Below are positions 17,247-24,458 of a stretch of DNA of 64,000 bases, one piece after another. Position numbers and translations under genes: made by a program. The notes under the pieces were generated by a model, which saw only the letters and a list, made by a program, of their open reading frames with translations, was not told the DNA's origin and did no database searches. Numbering within the stretch: position 1 is the first letter of the stretch; every line of letters starts with the position of its first letter. The stretch is from JAWKJY01 sp041393535 (GTDB taxonomy: Bacteria > Actinomycetota > Thermoleophilia > Gaiellales > Gaiellaceae), in contig JAWKJY010000001.1 in NCBI GenBank assembly GCA_041393535.1, positions 310,001-374,000 on the forward strand, given 5' to 3'.

Positions 17247-17290
17247 TGGACAGGGCTCCGCCGGTGCCGCAGCCCGCGAAGCCCTGTCCA
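17247..17290. repeat. 11-bp inverted repeat, hairpin
   Basis: TGGACAGGGCT (17247-17257) and AGCCCTGTCCA (17280-17290) are perfect inverted copies separated by 22 nt. They lie 32 nt after the stop of the dihydropyrimidinase-like gene and ~130 nt before the next gene. The stem could end transcription or serve as an operator. There is no T-tract. Confidence 0.6.
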
Positions 17291-17411
17291 ACCGCGGCGG
17301 CCGTCGCCGCCGCAGCCTCAATCGTGACGAATGGAACGAGCTCGCGCATCCCTCGGACGAGGGAACGCGTCCGGCCGCGTGGGAGGACGACCGCGGGCGG
17401 GCGCGCGCGCG

Positions 17412-17417
17412 TAGGCT
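17412..17417 (+). promoter_or_regulatory. -10 box TAGGCT, leaderless SDR gene
   Basis: TAGGCT, 6 nt, then GTG at 17424. It supports this GTG as the start. Confidence 0.55.
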
Positions 17418-17423
17418 CCCGCC

Positions 17424-18199
17424 GTGCAGCGATTCGCCGGCAGGCGCGGCCTGGTCACCGGTGCGGCCGGCGGGATCGGCCGCGCCGTGGCCGAGCTGCT
17501 CGCCGCGGAGGGCGCCTCGCTCGTCGTCGCCGACGTGGACGTCGACGGCCTCGGCGTGACCGTCGGGCGGATCGCGGCGACCGGCGGGCGCGCGGCGGCC
17601 CGTCCCGTCGACCTCGCCGTCGCCGCCGAGGCGCGCCGCCTCTGCGAGGCGGCCGGCGACCGGCTGGGCGGGCTCGACCTCGTCTGCAACGCGGCCGGCG
17701 TCCTCGGGCCCGTCGCGCCCCTGACCGAGTATCCCGAGGACGCCTTCGACCTGGTGCACGCGGTCAACACGCGCGCCGTCTGGCTCGTCGTCAAGCACGC
17801 GGCCCCGCTCCTGCGCGCGGCCGGCGGCGGCGCGATCGTCAACGTGGCCTCGACGGCGGGCCTCGGCGCCGCGCCGCAGCTCGCCGGCTACGGCGCGAGC
17901 AAGCACGCCGTGATCGGCCTCACGCGCACCGCCGCGGTCGAGCTCGCGCCGGACGGCATCCGCGTCAACGCGATCTGCCCCGGCCCGATCGAGACGGGGA
18001 TGATGGCCGAGGCCGAGCGCGGCTACGCCCTGCCGACCCGGGTGCGGCGCACGAGGCCTTCCGCGGCGCCGTCCCGCTCGCCCGCTACGGCAGGCCGACC
18101 GAGGTCGCCGAGCTCGCCGCCTTCCTCCTCTCCGACGGCGCCTCGTACGTCACCGGTGGCGTCCACACGGTCGACGGCGGGATGACCGCGACCCAGTAG
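17424..18199 (+). CDS. Short-chain dehydrogenase/reductase (frameshifted near its end)
   Basis: This is a classical SDR of about 258 residues. The NAD(P) loop is TGAAGGIGRAVAELL, the NAAG strand is LVCNAAGVLGP, the catalytic Ser is in IVNVASTAG, and Tyr/Lys are in YGASKHAVIGL. VNAICPGPIETGM marks the cofactor lid. The frame breaks near 18030. Restoring one C joins it to ADPGAAHEAFRGAVPLARYG and the conserved tail DGASYVTGGVHTVDGG, ending at 18199. An Asp in strand 2 (VVADVDV) suggests NAD preference. The substrate is unknown. It lies among the catabolic genes and has its own leaderless promoter. Confidence 0.82.
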
Positions 18200-18260
18200 G
18201 CACGGCCCGCGCGCGGGGCGGACGTGATCCAGGCGCACCTGAGCGGACCGCACGAGGGCG

Positions 18261-18266
18261 TAGGCT
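18261..18266 (+). promoter_or_regulatory. -10 box TAGGCT upstream of the small ABM-like gene
   Basis: TAGGCT, 6 nt, then GTG 18273, which is in frame with the gene whose ATG is at 18342. Transcription from here could give a leaderless 120-residue form or, through the strong ribosome site at 18323-18336, a 97-residue form. Confidence 0.5.
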
Positions 18267-18341
18267 GACCGCGTGCGACCGTTGCGGGCCCCGGTCGCCG
18301 ACCCGCTGGAGGCGGCCCGCCCGGGGGGAGAGGAGGCACCC

Positions 18342-18635
18342 ATGGGCGACTACCTGCGCGTCGCGACCTTCGAGGCGGACGGCTCCGCGCTCGACGCCCT
18401 CGTCCGGGAGATCGGGAGCTCCGACGGCCCGCCCCCCGGCGTTCCGGCGAAGCGCGTCACCGTCCTCGCCGACCGGGCCAACGGGAAGGTGATCGTCGCC
18501 GTCCGCTTCGGCTCCGAGGACGACCTGCGCACGGGCTCGGCGACCCTCGAGACGATGAGCCCGCCCGACGACGCCGGCATGCGGCGCGTCGCGGTCGGCC
18601 GCTACGAGGTCGTGCTCGAGCGGACGGTCGACTAG
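18342..18635 (+). CDS. Small conserved protein, possibly dimeric alpha/beta barrel (97 aa)
   Basis: Residues 1-9 (MGDYLRVAT) and the strand KVIVAVRFGSEDDLRTG, followed by RRVAVGRYEVVLE, give a beta-alpha-beta pattern. Together with the helix DGSALDALVREIG this resembles small ferredoxin-like or antibiotic-biosynthesis-monooxygenase folds. No catalytic motif stands out and the function is unknown. ATG 18342 has a very strong purine-rich ribosome site (GGGGGGAGAGGAGG). An upstream in-frame GTG at 18273 sits 6 nt after a TAGGCT box and could be a leaderless alternative start adding 23 residues. It lies between an SDR and a CHRD protein. Confidence 0.65.
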   Translation: MGDYLRVATFEADGSALDALVREIGSSDGPPPGVPAKRVTVLADRANGKVIVAVRFGSEDDLRTGSATLETMSPPDDAGMRRVAVGRYEVVLERTVD

Positions 18636-18737
18636 CCGCGCGGCGGCGCCGGTGGGTCGGGCGAACCGTTTCGTGCCAGCCGGCGTATTCCTGGACGACC
18701 GGCGTCGGCCGGTTCGTCATCGAGGGGAGGAGTTGGC

Positions 18738-19208
18738 ATGAGGCGCACGGCCATCGTCGGAGGGCTCGTCGCTCTCGCCGTCGTCGTCGCGGGCACGGCC
18801 TCGCTCGCGAGTGCGGCCGGCGGCAAGACGACGCCGAAGGTGAAGGTCTCGGCGGCGTTGAACGTCGGGCAGGAGACGCCGCGCCCCACGGGCACCAAGC
18901 GCGGCGCGAGCGGCAAGTTCACGGCGACGCTCACCGGCCGGAAGCTCGCGTGGAAGCTGACGTACAAGAAGCTCACGGGCCCGGCGCTCGCGGCGCACGT
19001 CCACGTCGGCAAGCGGGGCGTCGCCGGGGACGTCGTCGTGCCGCTGTGCGGCGAGTCGCCCGCGTGCACCTCCGGCGTCAGCGGCAGCGTGACGCTGACC
19101 GCCGCGCAGGCGAAGGCGCTGAAGGCCGGCGGCTACTACGTCAACGTGCACACCGCGGCGAACCCCGGCGGCGAGATCCGCGGTCAGATCACGAAGCTCC
19201 CCGGGTAG
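18738..19208 (+). CDS. Secreted CHRD-domain protein
   Basis: This 156-residue protein has a signal peptide (MRRTAIVGGLVALAVVVAG, cleavage probably after LASA). It is followed by one CHRD-like domain: VSAALNVGQETPRPTGT, the central ALAAHVHVGKRGVAGDVVV, and the closing GGYYVNVHTAANPGGEIRG. CHRD domains are immunoglobulin-like modules named after chordin. In bacteria they occur in exported proteins of unclear function. The ribosome site is GGGGAGGAG before ATG 18738. A long terminator hairpin follows directly, so it is probably monocistronic. Confidence 0.9.
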   Translation: MRRTAIVGGLVALAVVVAGTASLASAAGGKTTPKVKVSAALNVGQETPRPTGTKRGASGKFTATLTGRKLAWKLTYKKLTGPALAAHVHVGKRGVAGDVVVPLCGESPACTSGVSGSVTLTAAQAKALKAGGYYVNVHTAANPGGEIRGQITKLPG

Positions 19209-19214
19209 GCGCGA

Positions 19215-19250
19215 GGGGATCGGGGCCCGCGCCGGCGGGCTCCGATCCCC
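19215..19250 (+). terminator. Strong GC-rich hairpin after the CHRD gene
   Basis: GGGGATCGG (19215-19223) pairs with CCGATCCCC (19242-19250). The stem continues through a G-T pair and GCCCGC/GCGGGC to a GCCG loop, 16 bp in all. It begins 7 nt after the CHRD stop. There is no T-tract, as is common in high-GC actinomycetes. Confidence 0.65.
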
Positions 19251-19275
19251 CCGGGAGCGCCGGGTCGGGACCCAG

Positions 19276-19281
19276 TAGGAT
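19276..19281 (+). promoter_or_regulatory. -10 box TAGGAT for the CocE/NonD gene
   Basis: TAGGAT 40 nt before ATG 19321, leaving a short leader that carries a GGAGGGAGCGAGGG ribosome site. Confidence 0.45.
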
Positions 19282-19320
19282 CGGCGGCCGCATGGCGTCG
19301 ATCGGAGGGAGCGAGGGCTG

Positions 19321-21012
19321 ATGCAGGTCGAGTGGGACGTCCCGATCCCGATGGACGACGGCGTCGAGCTGCGCGCCGACGTCTTCCGCCCCGACGACGA
19401 CGGCCGCTACCCCGTGATCGTCTCGTGCGGCCCGTACGGCAAGGGGCTCCACTTCGGCGAGGGGTTCCCCGGCCGTTGGAGCCAGCTCACCCGCGACCAC
19501 CCCGACGTCGTCGCCGGGACGAGCTCCGCGTACGCGAACTTCGAGATGCCCGACCCGGAGAAGTGGGTGCCGGACGGCTACGTCTGCGTCCGGATCGACT
19601 CGCGCGGCGCCGGCCGCAGCCCCGGCCACCTCTGCCTGTTCCAGGAGCGCGAGACGCTCGACCTCTACGCGTGCATCGAGTGGGCGGCGCGGCAGCCGTG
19701 GAGCACGGGCAAGGTCGGCCTCTCCGGGATCTCCTACCTCGCGATCAACCAGTACCAGGTGGCGACCCGCCAGCCGCCCTCGCTCGCGGCGATGATCCCC
19801 TGGGAGGGCGCGGCCGACTTCTACCGCGACGCGACCTACCACGGCGGCATCCGCAGCGCGTTCTGGGACGTCCTGCTCGAGGGCCTGATCGGGCGCGTCC
19901 AGCACGGCTACGGCGACCGCGGGTTCACGAACCCGAACAACGGCGAGCTGGTCGCCGGCCCCGAGACGCTCTCCGACGAGGAGCTGGCCGCGAACCGGTG
20001 CGACTTCCGCGCCGAGATGCGCGCGCACCCGCTCGACGACGACTGGCACCGCGTCCGCTCGCCGGACTGGTCGAAGGTCGTCGTCCCGTTCCTCTCCGCC
20101 GGCAACTGGGGCGGCCACGGCCTGCACCTGCGCGGCAACGTCGAGGCGTTCGTTCGCGCCGCCTCGCCGCGGAAGTGGCTCGAGATCCACGGGCTCGAGC
20201 ACTGGGCGCACTACTACACCGACTACGGCGTCGCGCTCCAGAAGCAGTTCTTCGACCACTTCCTCAAGGGCGAGGACAACGGCTGGGCCGAGCGCCCGCC
20301 CGTGCTGCTGCAGGTGCGCACGGTCGACGGGTTCGTCGAGCGCGCCGAGCACGAGTGGCCGCTCGCCCGCACGCAGTGGACGCGCCTCCACCTCGACGCG
20401 CGCGACGCGGCGCTCTCCTGGGAGGCGCCCGCCGAGGCGGCGTCGGTCGCGTACGAGCCGCTCGACTCCTCGGGCGTCACGTTCCTGTCGCCGCCGCTCG
20501 ACCGCGAGACGGAGCTCACCGGGCCGGTCGCGGCGCGCCTGTCGATCGAGAGCGCGACGACCGACGCCGACCTGTTCGTCGTCGTCCACGTCCTCGACCC
20601 GGCGGGTGAGGAGCTCCGCTTCATCGGCGCCCAGGGGCCGGGGATGCCGGTCGCGCAGGGCTGGCTGCGCGCGTCGCACCGCAAGCTCGACGAGGCGCTG
20701 ACGGAGCAGTACCGCCCCTACCACTCGCACGACGAGCCGATGCCGCTCGAGCCCGGGGTCGTCACGAGCCTCGACGTCGAGATCTGGCCGACGTCGCTCG
20801 TGATCCCGCCCGGCCACCGGATCGCGTTCACCGTCCGCGGCACCGACCTCTTCGCCGACCGCGACCCCGGCCGCCCGGAGTCGTTCGGGCCGGGCCACAT
20901 CATGCACGACGACCCCGACGACCACCCGCGCGACCCCTTCGGCGGCACCGTCCGCGTCCACACGGGCGGCGCACACGAGGCGTACGTGCTCCTGCCGGTG
21001 ATCCCCGGGTAG
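19321..21012 (+). CDS. CocE/NonD-family hydrolase (X-Pro dipeptidyl-peptidase-like esterase)
   Basis: This 563-residue serine hydrolase starts VEWDVPIPMDDGVELRADVF, the family's opening strand. The nucleophile lies in VGLSGISYLAINQY (GxSY), and a His candidate in IHGLEHWAHYY. The C-terminal jelly-roll includes GVTFLSPPLDRETELTGPV and SLVIPPGHRIAFTVRGTD. Members cleave esters or amides such as cocaine or acyl-proline. The insertion of about 45 residues between DIVxSCGPYGKG and the RIDSRGAGRS strand is seen in the NonD branch. Its position among hydantoinase and amidase genes suggests an ester- or amide-opening step in the same catabolic programme, which is inference. Confidence 0.88.
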   Translation: MQVEWDVPIPMDDGVELRADVFRPDDDGRYPVIVSCGPYGKGLHFGEGFPGRWSQLTRDHPDVVAGTSSAYANFEMPDPEKWVPDGYVCVRIDSRGAGRSPGHLCLFQERETLDLYACIEWAARQPWSTGKVGLSGISYLAINQYQVATRQPPSLAAMIPWEGAADFYRDATYHGGIRSAFWDVLLEGLIGRVQHGYGDRGFTNPNNGELVAGPETLSDEELAANRCDFRAEMRAHPLDDDWHRVRSPDWSKVVVPFLSAGNWGGHGLHLRGNVEAFVRAASPRKWLEIHGLEHWAHYYTDYGVALQKQFFDHFLKGEDNGWAERPPVLLQVRTVDGFVERAEHEWPLARTQWTRLHLDARDAALSWEAPAEAASVAYEPLDSSGVTFLSPPLDRETELTGPVAARLSIESATTDADLFVVVHVLDPAGEELRFIGAQGPGMPVAQGWLRASHRKLDEALTEQYRPYHSHDEPMPLEPGVVTSLDVEIWPTSLVIPPGHRIAFTVRGTDLFADRDPGRPESFGPGHIMHDDPDDHPRDPFGGTVRVHTGGAHEAYVLLPVIPG

Positions 21013-21048
21013 CCCGGCCGGCGGGCGGCAGGGAGCCCCGTCGCCTGG

Positions 21049-21054
21049 TAGGGT
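21049..21054 (+). promoter_or_regulatory. -10 box TAGGGT for the pyrimidine-type operon
   Basis: TAGGGT 34 nt before ATG 21089, with a GAGGAGGAG ribosome site in between. It probably drives the run of genes from 21089 to 26656. Confidence 0.45.
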
Positions 21055-21088
21055 CGGCGCCCCCGCAGGGACGTCCGAGGAGGAGCAC

Positions 21089-22480
21089 ATGTCGATCCTG
21101 ATCCGGGGCGGTCGCATCGTCACGGCAGCCGACGACACCGTCGGGGACGTCTACGTGGAGGGGGAGCGGATCGCGCTGATCGGCAGCGCGCTCGACGTGC
21201 CCGCCGACCGCGTGATCGACGCGACCGGGAAGCTCGTCCTCCCCGGCGGGGTCGACCCGCACACGCACCTCGACATGCCGTTCGGGGGCACGACGACCTG
21301 CGACGACTTCACCACCGGCACGGTCGCGGCCGCGTTCGGCGGCACGACGACGATCGTCGACTTCTGCGTCCAGCCGCCGGGCCAGTCGTTCGGCTCCGCG
21401 CTGGAGCAGCACTTCGCGCGGATCGAGCGGGCGAAGCCGGTCGTGGACGTCGGCTTCCACATGGCGGTGACCGACCTACGCGAGGGCGGGACGCTCGCCG
21501 ACCTGGCACGGCTGCCCGAGGAGGGGGTCACCTCCTTCAAGCTCTTCATGGCCTACAAGGGCGCGATCATGGTCGACGACGAGACCCTCTTCCGGACGAT
21601 GCGCGTCGCCGGGGAGAGCGGGTCGCTCGTGATGGTGCACGCGGAGAACGGCGACGCGATCGCGGTGCTGGTCGAGGACGCCCTCCGCGCCGGGAACACC
21701 GCGCCGATCTTCCACGCGCTGACGCGCCCGCCCGAGCTGGAGGGCGAGGCGACGAACCGCGCGATCCAGCTCGCCCGCGTCGCCGGCGCGCGCCTGTACG
21801 TCGTCCACGTCTCGTGCACGCAGGCGATCGAGCCGATCGCACGGGCCCGGGACGCCGGCTGGGACGTGCACGGCGAGACGTGCCCGCAGTACCTGACGAT
21901 CGACCAGTCGTTCCTGGAGCGACCCGACTTCGAGGGCGGCAAGTTCGTCTACACGCCGCCGCGCGAGCGCCACCACCAGGAGCCGCTCTGGTCGGCGCTG
22001 CGCGGCGGCGTCCTCTCGACGATCGCGACCGACCACGGGCCGTTCCGCTTCCGCGACCAGAAGGCGATGGGGCGCGACGACTTCTCGAAGATCCCCAACG
22101 GCCCGACCGAGATCGAGCAGCGCCTGCAGGTCGTGCACGAGGTCGGCGTCCGCGGCGGCCGGATCTCGCTCAACCGGATGGTCGAGCTGCTCTCGACCAA
22201 CCCGGCGCGGCTGTTCGGGCTCTACCCGCGCAAGGGGACGATCGCGGTCGGCAGCGACGCCGACCTCGTCGTCTTCGACCCAGCCCGGCGCGTCACGCTG
22301 TCGGCCGCGACGCAGCGCTCCGCGTGCGACTACAACATGTTCGAGGGGATGGAGGTCACGGGCGCGCCCGACGTCGTGCTCGTCCGCGGCCGCGTCGTCG
22401 TCGACGGCGACCGCCTCGCGGCCGAGCCCGGCCACGGCCGCTACGTCCGGCGCGCCCGGAACGACGAGCGGCTCGCGTGA
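21089..22480 (+). CDS. hydA: Dihydropyrimidinase (D-hydantoinase), paralogue 2
   Basis: This 463-residue enzyme has the canonical features of bacterial dihydropyrimidinase: GGVDPHTHLDMPFGG (H58, H60), the carboxylated lysine K151 in VTSFKLFMAYKG, MVHAENGDAI, VVHVSCTQAIEP, GETCPQYLTID and STIATDHGPF. It opens 5,6-dihydrouracil or 5-substituted hydantoins to N-carbamoyl amino acids, using a binuclear Zn site in the cytoplasm. The next gene (22530) encodes the matching N-carbamoyl-beta-alanine amidase. ATG 21089 has a strong GAGGAGGAG ribosome site. Confidence 0.93.
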   Translation: MSILIRGGRIVTAADDTVGDVYVEGERIALIGSALDVPADRVIDATGKLVLPGGVDPHTHLDMPFGGTTTCDDFTTGTVAAAFGGTTTIVDFCVQPPGQSFGSALEQHFARIERAKPVVDVGFHMAVTDLREGGTLADLARLPEEGVTSFKLFMAYKGAIMVDDETLFRTMRVAGESGSLVMVHAENGDAIAVLVEDALRAGNTAPIFHALTRPPELEGEATNRAIQLARVAGARLYVVHVSCTQAIEPIARARDAGWDVHGETCPQYLTIDQSFLERPDFEGGKFVYTPPRERHHQEPLWSALRGGVLSTIATDHGPFRFRDQKAMGRDDFSKIPNGPTEIEQRLQVVHEVGVRGGRISLNRMVELLSTNPARLFGLYPRKGTIAVGSDADLVVFDPARRVTLSAATQRSACDYNMFEGMEVTGAPDVVLVRGRVVVDGDRLAAEPGHGRYVRRARNDERLA

Positions 22481-22529
22481 TCGCTGCAGTGGACGGGCCG
22501 CTTGTCGGCCCAGGAGGGAGGAGGACCCG

Positions 22530-23378
22530 ATGGCGTTGACCAGGGCCGCGATGATCCAGTTCTCGGGCTCGTCGGAGAAGGAGCGCAACATCGAGAAGGC
22601 GCGGCGCTTCGTCGGCGAGGCGGCGGCGAACGGCGCGAAGATCGTCTGCCTGCAGGAGCTGTTCAACACGATCTACTTCTGCTTCGAGGAGAACCCCGCG
22701 CACTACGCCCTCGCCGAGCCGATCGACGGCCCGACCGTCGAGGCGATGTGCGACCTCGCCGCGGAGCACGGGATCGTCCTCGTCGCGCCGATCTACGAGA
22801 AGGAGATCAAGGGCGAGCTCTACAACACCGCGGTCGTGATCGACCCGCAGGGCGAGATCATGGGGATCTACCGCAAGTCGAGCATCCCGATGGTCAAGAC
22901 GGCGTCGCTCTTCGGCAGCGAGAAGTACTACTTCAAGCCCGGCAACACCGGCTTCCCTGTCTGGCAGACGCCGTTCGGCGTGAACATCGGCGTGATGATC
23001 TGCTACGACCGCCACTTCCCAGAGCACGCGCGCCTGCTCGCGCTGAACGGCGCCGACCTCGTCTTCGTCCCGACGGCGACGTGCGGGATGTCGCGCTACC
23101 TCTGGGAGATCGAGCTGCAGGCGCACGCGATCGACAACATCTACTACGTCGGCGGGGTCAACCGGGTCGGCAAGGACGACGGCGGCTCGCCCGACCAGCA
23201 CTACTACGGCTCGAGCTTCTTCACGAGCCCGAAGGGCGAGATCCTCGCGCAGGCGGGCGACCAGGACGACGAGATCGTCTACGCCGACATCGACACGGGC
23301 CTGATCGAGCAGCTGCGCAACGAGTGGGGCTTCTTCCGCGACCGGCGCCCCGACCTCTACGCCGACCTGGCGGAGTAG
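22530..23378 (+). CDS. Beta-ureidopropionase-like carbon-nitrogen hydrolase (N-carbamoyl-beta-alanine amidase)
   Basis: This 282-residue nitrilase-superfamily member has the triad E43 (LQELFNTIYF), K116 (YRKSSIPMV) and C158 (MICYDRHFPEHARLLA). The CYDRHFPE motif plus HKSSIP-like lysine motif is typical of N-carbamoyl-beta-alanine and N-carbamoylputrescine amidases. Following dihydropyrimidinase by 49 nt, the likely reaction is N-carbamoyl-beta-alanine to beta-alanine, CO2 and ammonia. N-carbamoylputrescine amidase (AguB) is the main alternative. The start has GGAGGGAGGAGG upstream. Only 2 nt separate it from the F420-type oxidoreductase gene. Confidence 0.9.
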   Translation: MALTRAAMIQFSGSSEKERNIEKARRFVGEAAANGAKIVCLQELFNTIYFCFEENPAHYALAEPIDGPTVEAMCDLAAEHGIVLVAPIYEKEIKGELYNTAVVIDPQGEIMGIYRKSSIPMVKTASLFGSEKYYFKPGNTGFPVWQTPFGVNIGVMICYDRHFPEHARLLALNGADLVFVPTATCGMSRYLWEIELQAHAIDNIYYVGGVNRVGKDDGGSPDQHYYGSSFFTSPKGEILAQAGDQDDEIVYADIDTGLIEQLRNEWGFFRDRRPDLYADLAE

Positions 23379-23380
23379 GG

Positions 23381-24403
23381 ATGGAGCTCGGGATCGCGTT
23401 CAAGGGCGACCTGTCCATGGAGCGGACGGTCGCGATCGCGCAGCGGGCGGAGGCCGCCGGCTTCGACTACGTGTGGTTCTTCGACTCGCACGTGCTCTGG
23501 TCCGACCCGTACACGCGGATGGCGGTCTGCATGGACCGCACGGAGCGGGTCCGCTTCGGGCCGCTCGTCACGAACCCGAAGGCGCGCGAGTGGTCGGTCG
23601 CGGGGAGCATCTACGCGACGCTGTCCGAGATCAGCGGCGGCCGCTTCGACCTCGCGGTCGGCCGGGGCGACAGCTCGATGCGCGTGATGGGCCGCACGCC
23701 GGCGACGCTCGACAAGACGGTCGAGTTCTGCCGCGCGATGCAGGCGTTCGTGCGGGGGGACACGGTCGAGTACGCCGACTCGCTCGTGCCGGTCTACCTG
23801 GAGTGGGCGCCCGGCCACGAGCTGCCGATCTGGTTCGCCGCGTACGGGCCGAAGGCGCTCGCGACGGCCGGCCGCCACGCGGACGGGCTCGTCGTCCAGC
23901 TCGCCGACCCGGGCCTGACCCGCTGGTTCGCGGAGCAGTCGCTCGCCGCCGGCCGGGAGGCCGGGCGCGACATGAGCGGCTACCGGGTGCTCGCCTGCGC
24001 GCCGGTGTGGGTCGGCGACCGGGCCGAGGGGATCGAGCGGACGAGGTGGTTCCCCGCGCTCGTCGGCAACCACGTCGCCGACATCGTCGAGCAGTACGGG
24101 AAGGACACCGACCTCGTCCCGCGGAGCCTGACCGAGTACATCGAGGGCCGCCGCGGCGTCGGCGCCGACGAGGGCTACGACTACCGCCAGCACGTCGAGG
24201 TCGAGTCCGACAACACGTACTACGTCGGCGACGACGTGACCGAGTCGTTCTGCATCATCGGCCCCGTCGAGCAGCACGTCGCGAAGCTCCGCGCCCTGGA
24301 GGAGGCGGGCGCGACGCAGTTCGCGATCTACCTGACGGGCGGCGACGAGGAGCGGATCGTCGAGGAGTACGCCCGCCACGTGATCCCGGCGCTGCGCGGA
24401 TGA
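23381..24403 (+). CDS. LLM-class (luciferase-like) F420-type oxidoreductase
   Basis: This 340-residue TIM-barrel protein of the luciferase-like monooxygenase superfamily starts MELGIAFKGDLSMERTVAIA. It continues AEAAGFDYVWFFDSHVL, then LSEISGGRFDLAVGRGDSS and ELPIWFAAYGPKALATAGRHADG. This is the pattern of F420H2-dependent reductases such as Mer and related enzymes. It starts 2 nt after the beta-ureidopropionase-like gene and is certainly co-transcribed with hydA. No dihydropyrimidine dehydrogenase is present in the window. This enzyme might therefore supply the missing ring-reduction or ring-oxidation step, a hypothesis from position only. The cofactor could be F420 or FMN. Confidence 0.85.
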   Translation: MELGIAFKGDLSMERTVAIAQRAEAAGFDYVWFFDSHVLWSDPYTRMAVCMDRTERVRFGPLVTNPKAREWSVAGSIYATLSEISGGRFDLAVGRGDSSMRVMGRTPATLDKTVEFCRAMQAFVRGDTVEYADSLVPVYLEWAPGHELPIWFAAYGPKALATAGRHADGLVVQLADPGLTRWFAEQSLAAGREAGRDMSGYRVLACAPVWVGDRAEGIERTRWFPALVGNHVADIVEQYGKDTDLVPRSLTEYIEGRRGVGADEGYDYRQHVEVESDNTYYVGDDVTESFCIIGPVEQHVAKLRALEEAGATQFAIYLTGGDEERIVEEYARHVIPALRG

Positions 24404-24458
24404 GCCGGCGCCGGCCCCGGGCGGGACTGCCCGCGGCTCGCCCCGGGCGGCGGTCGCC

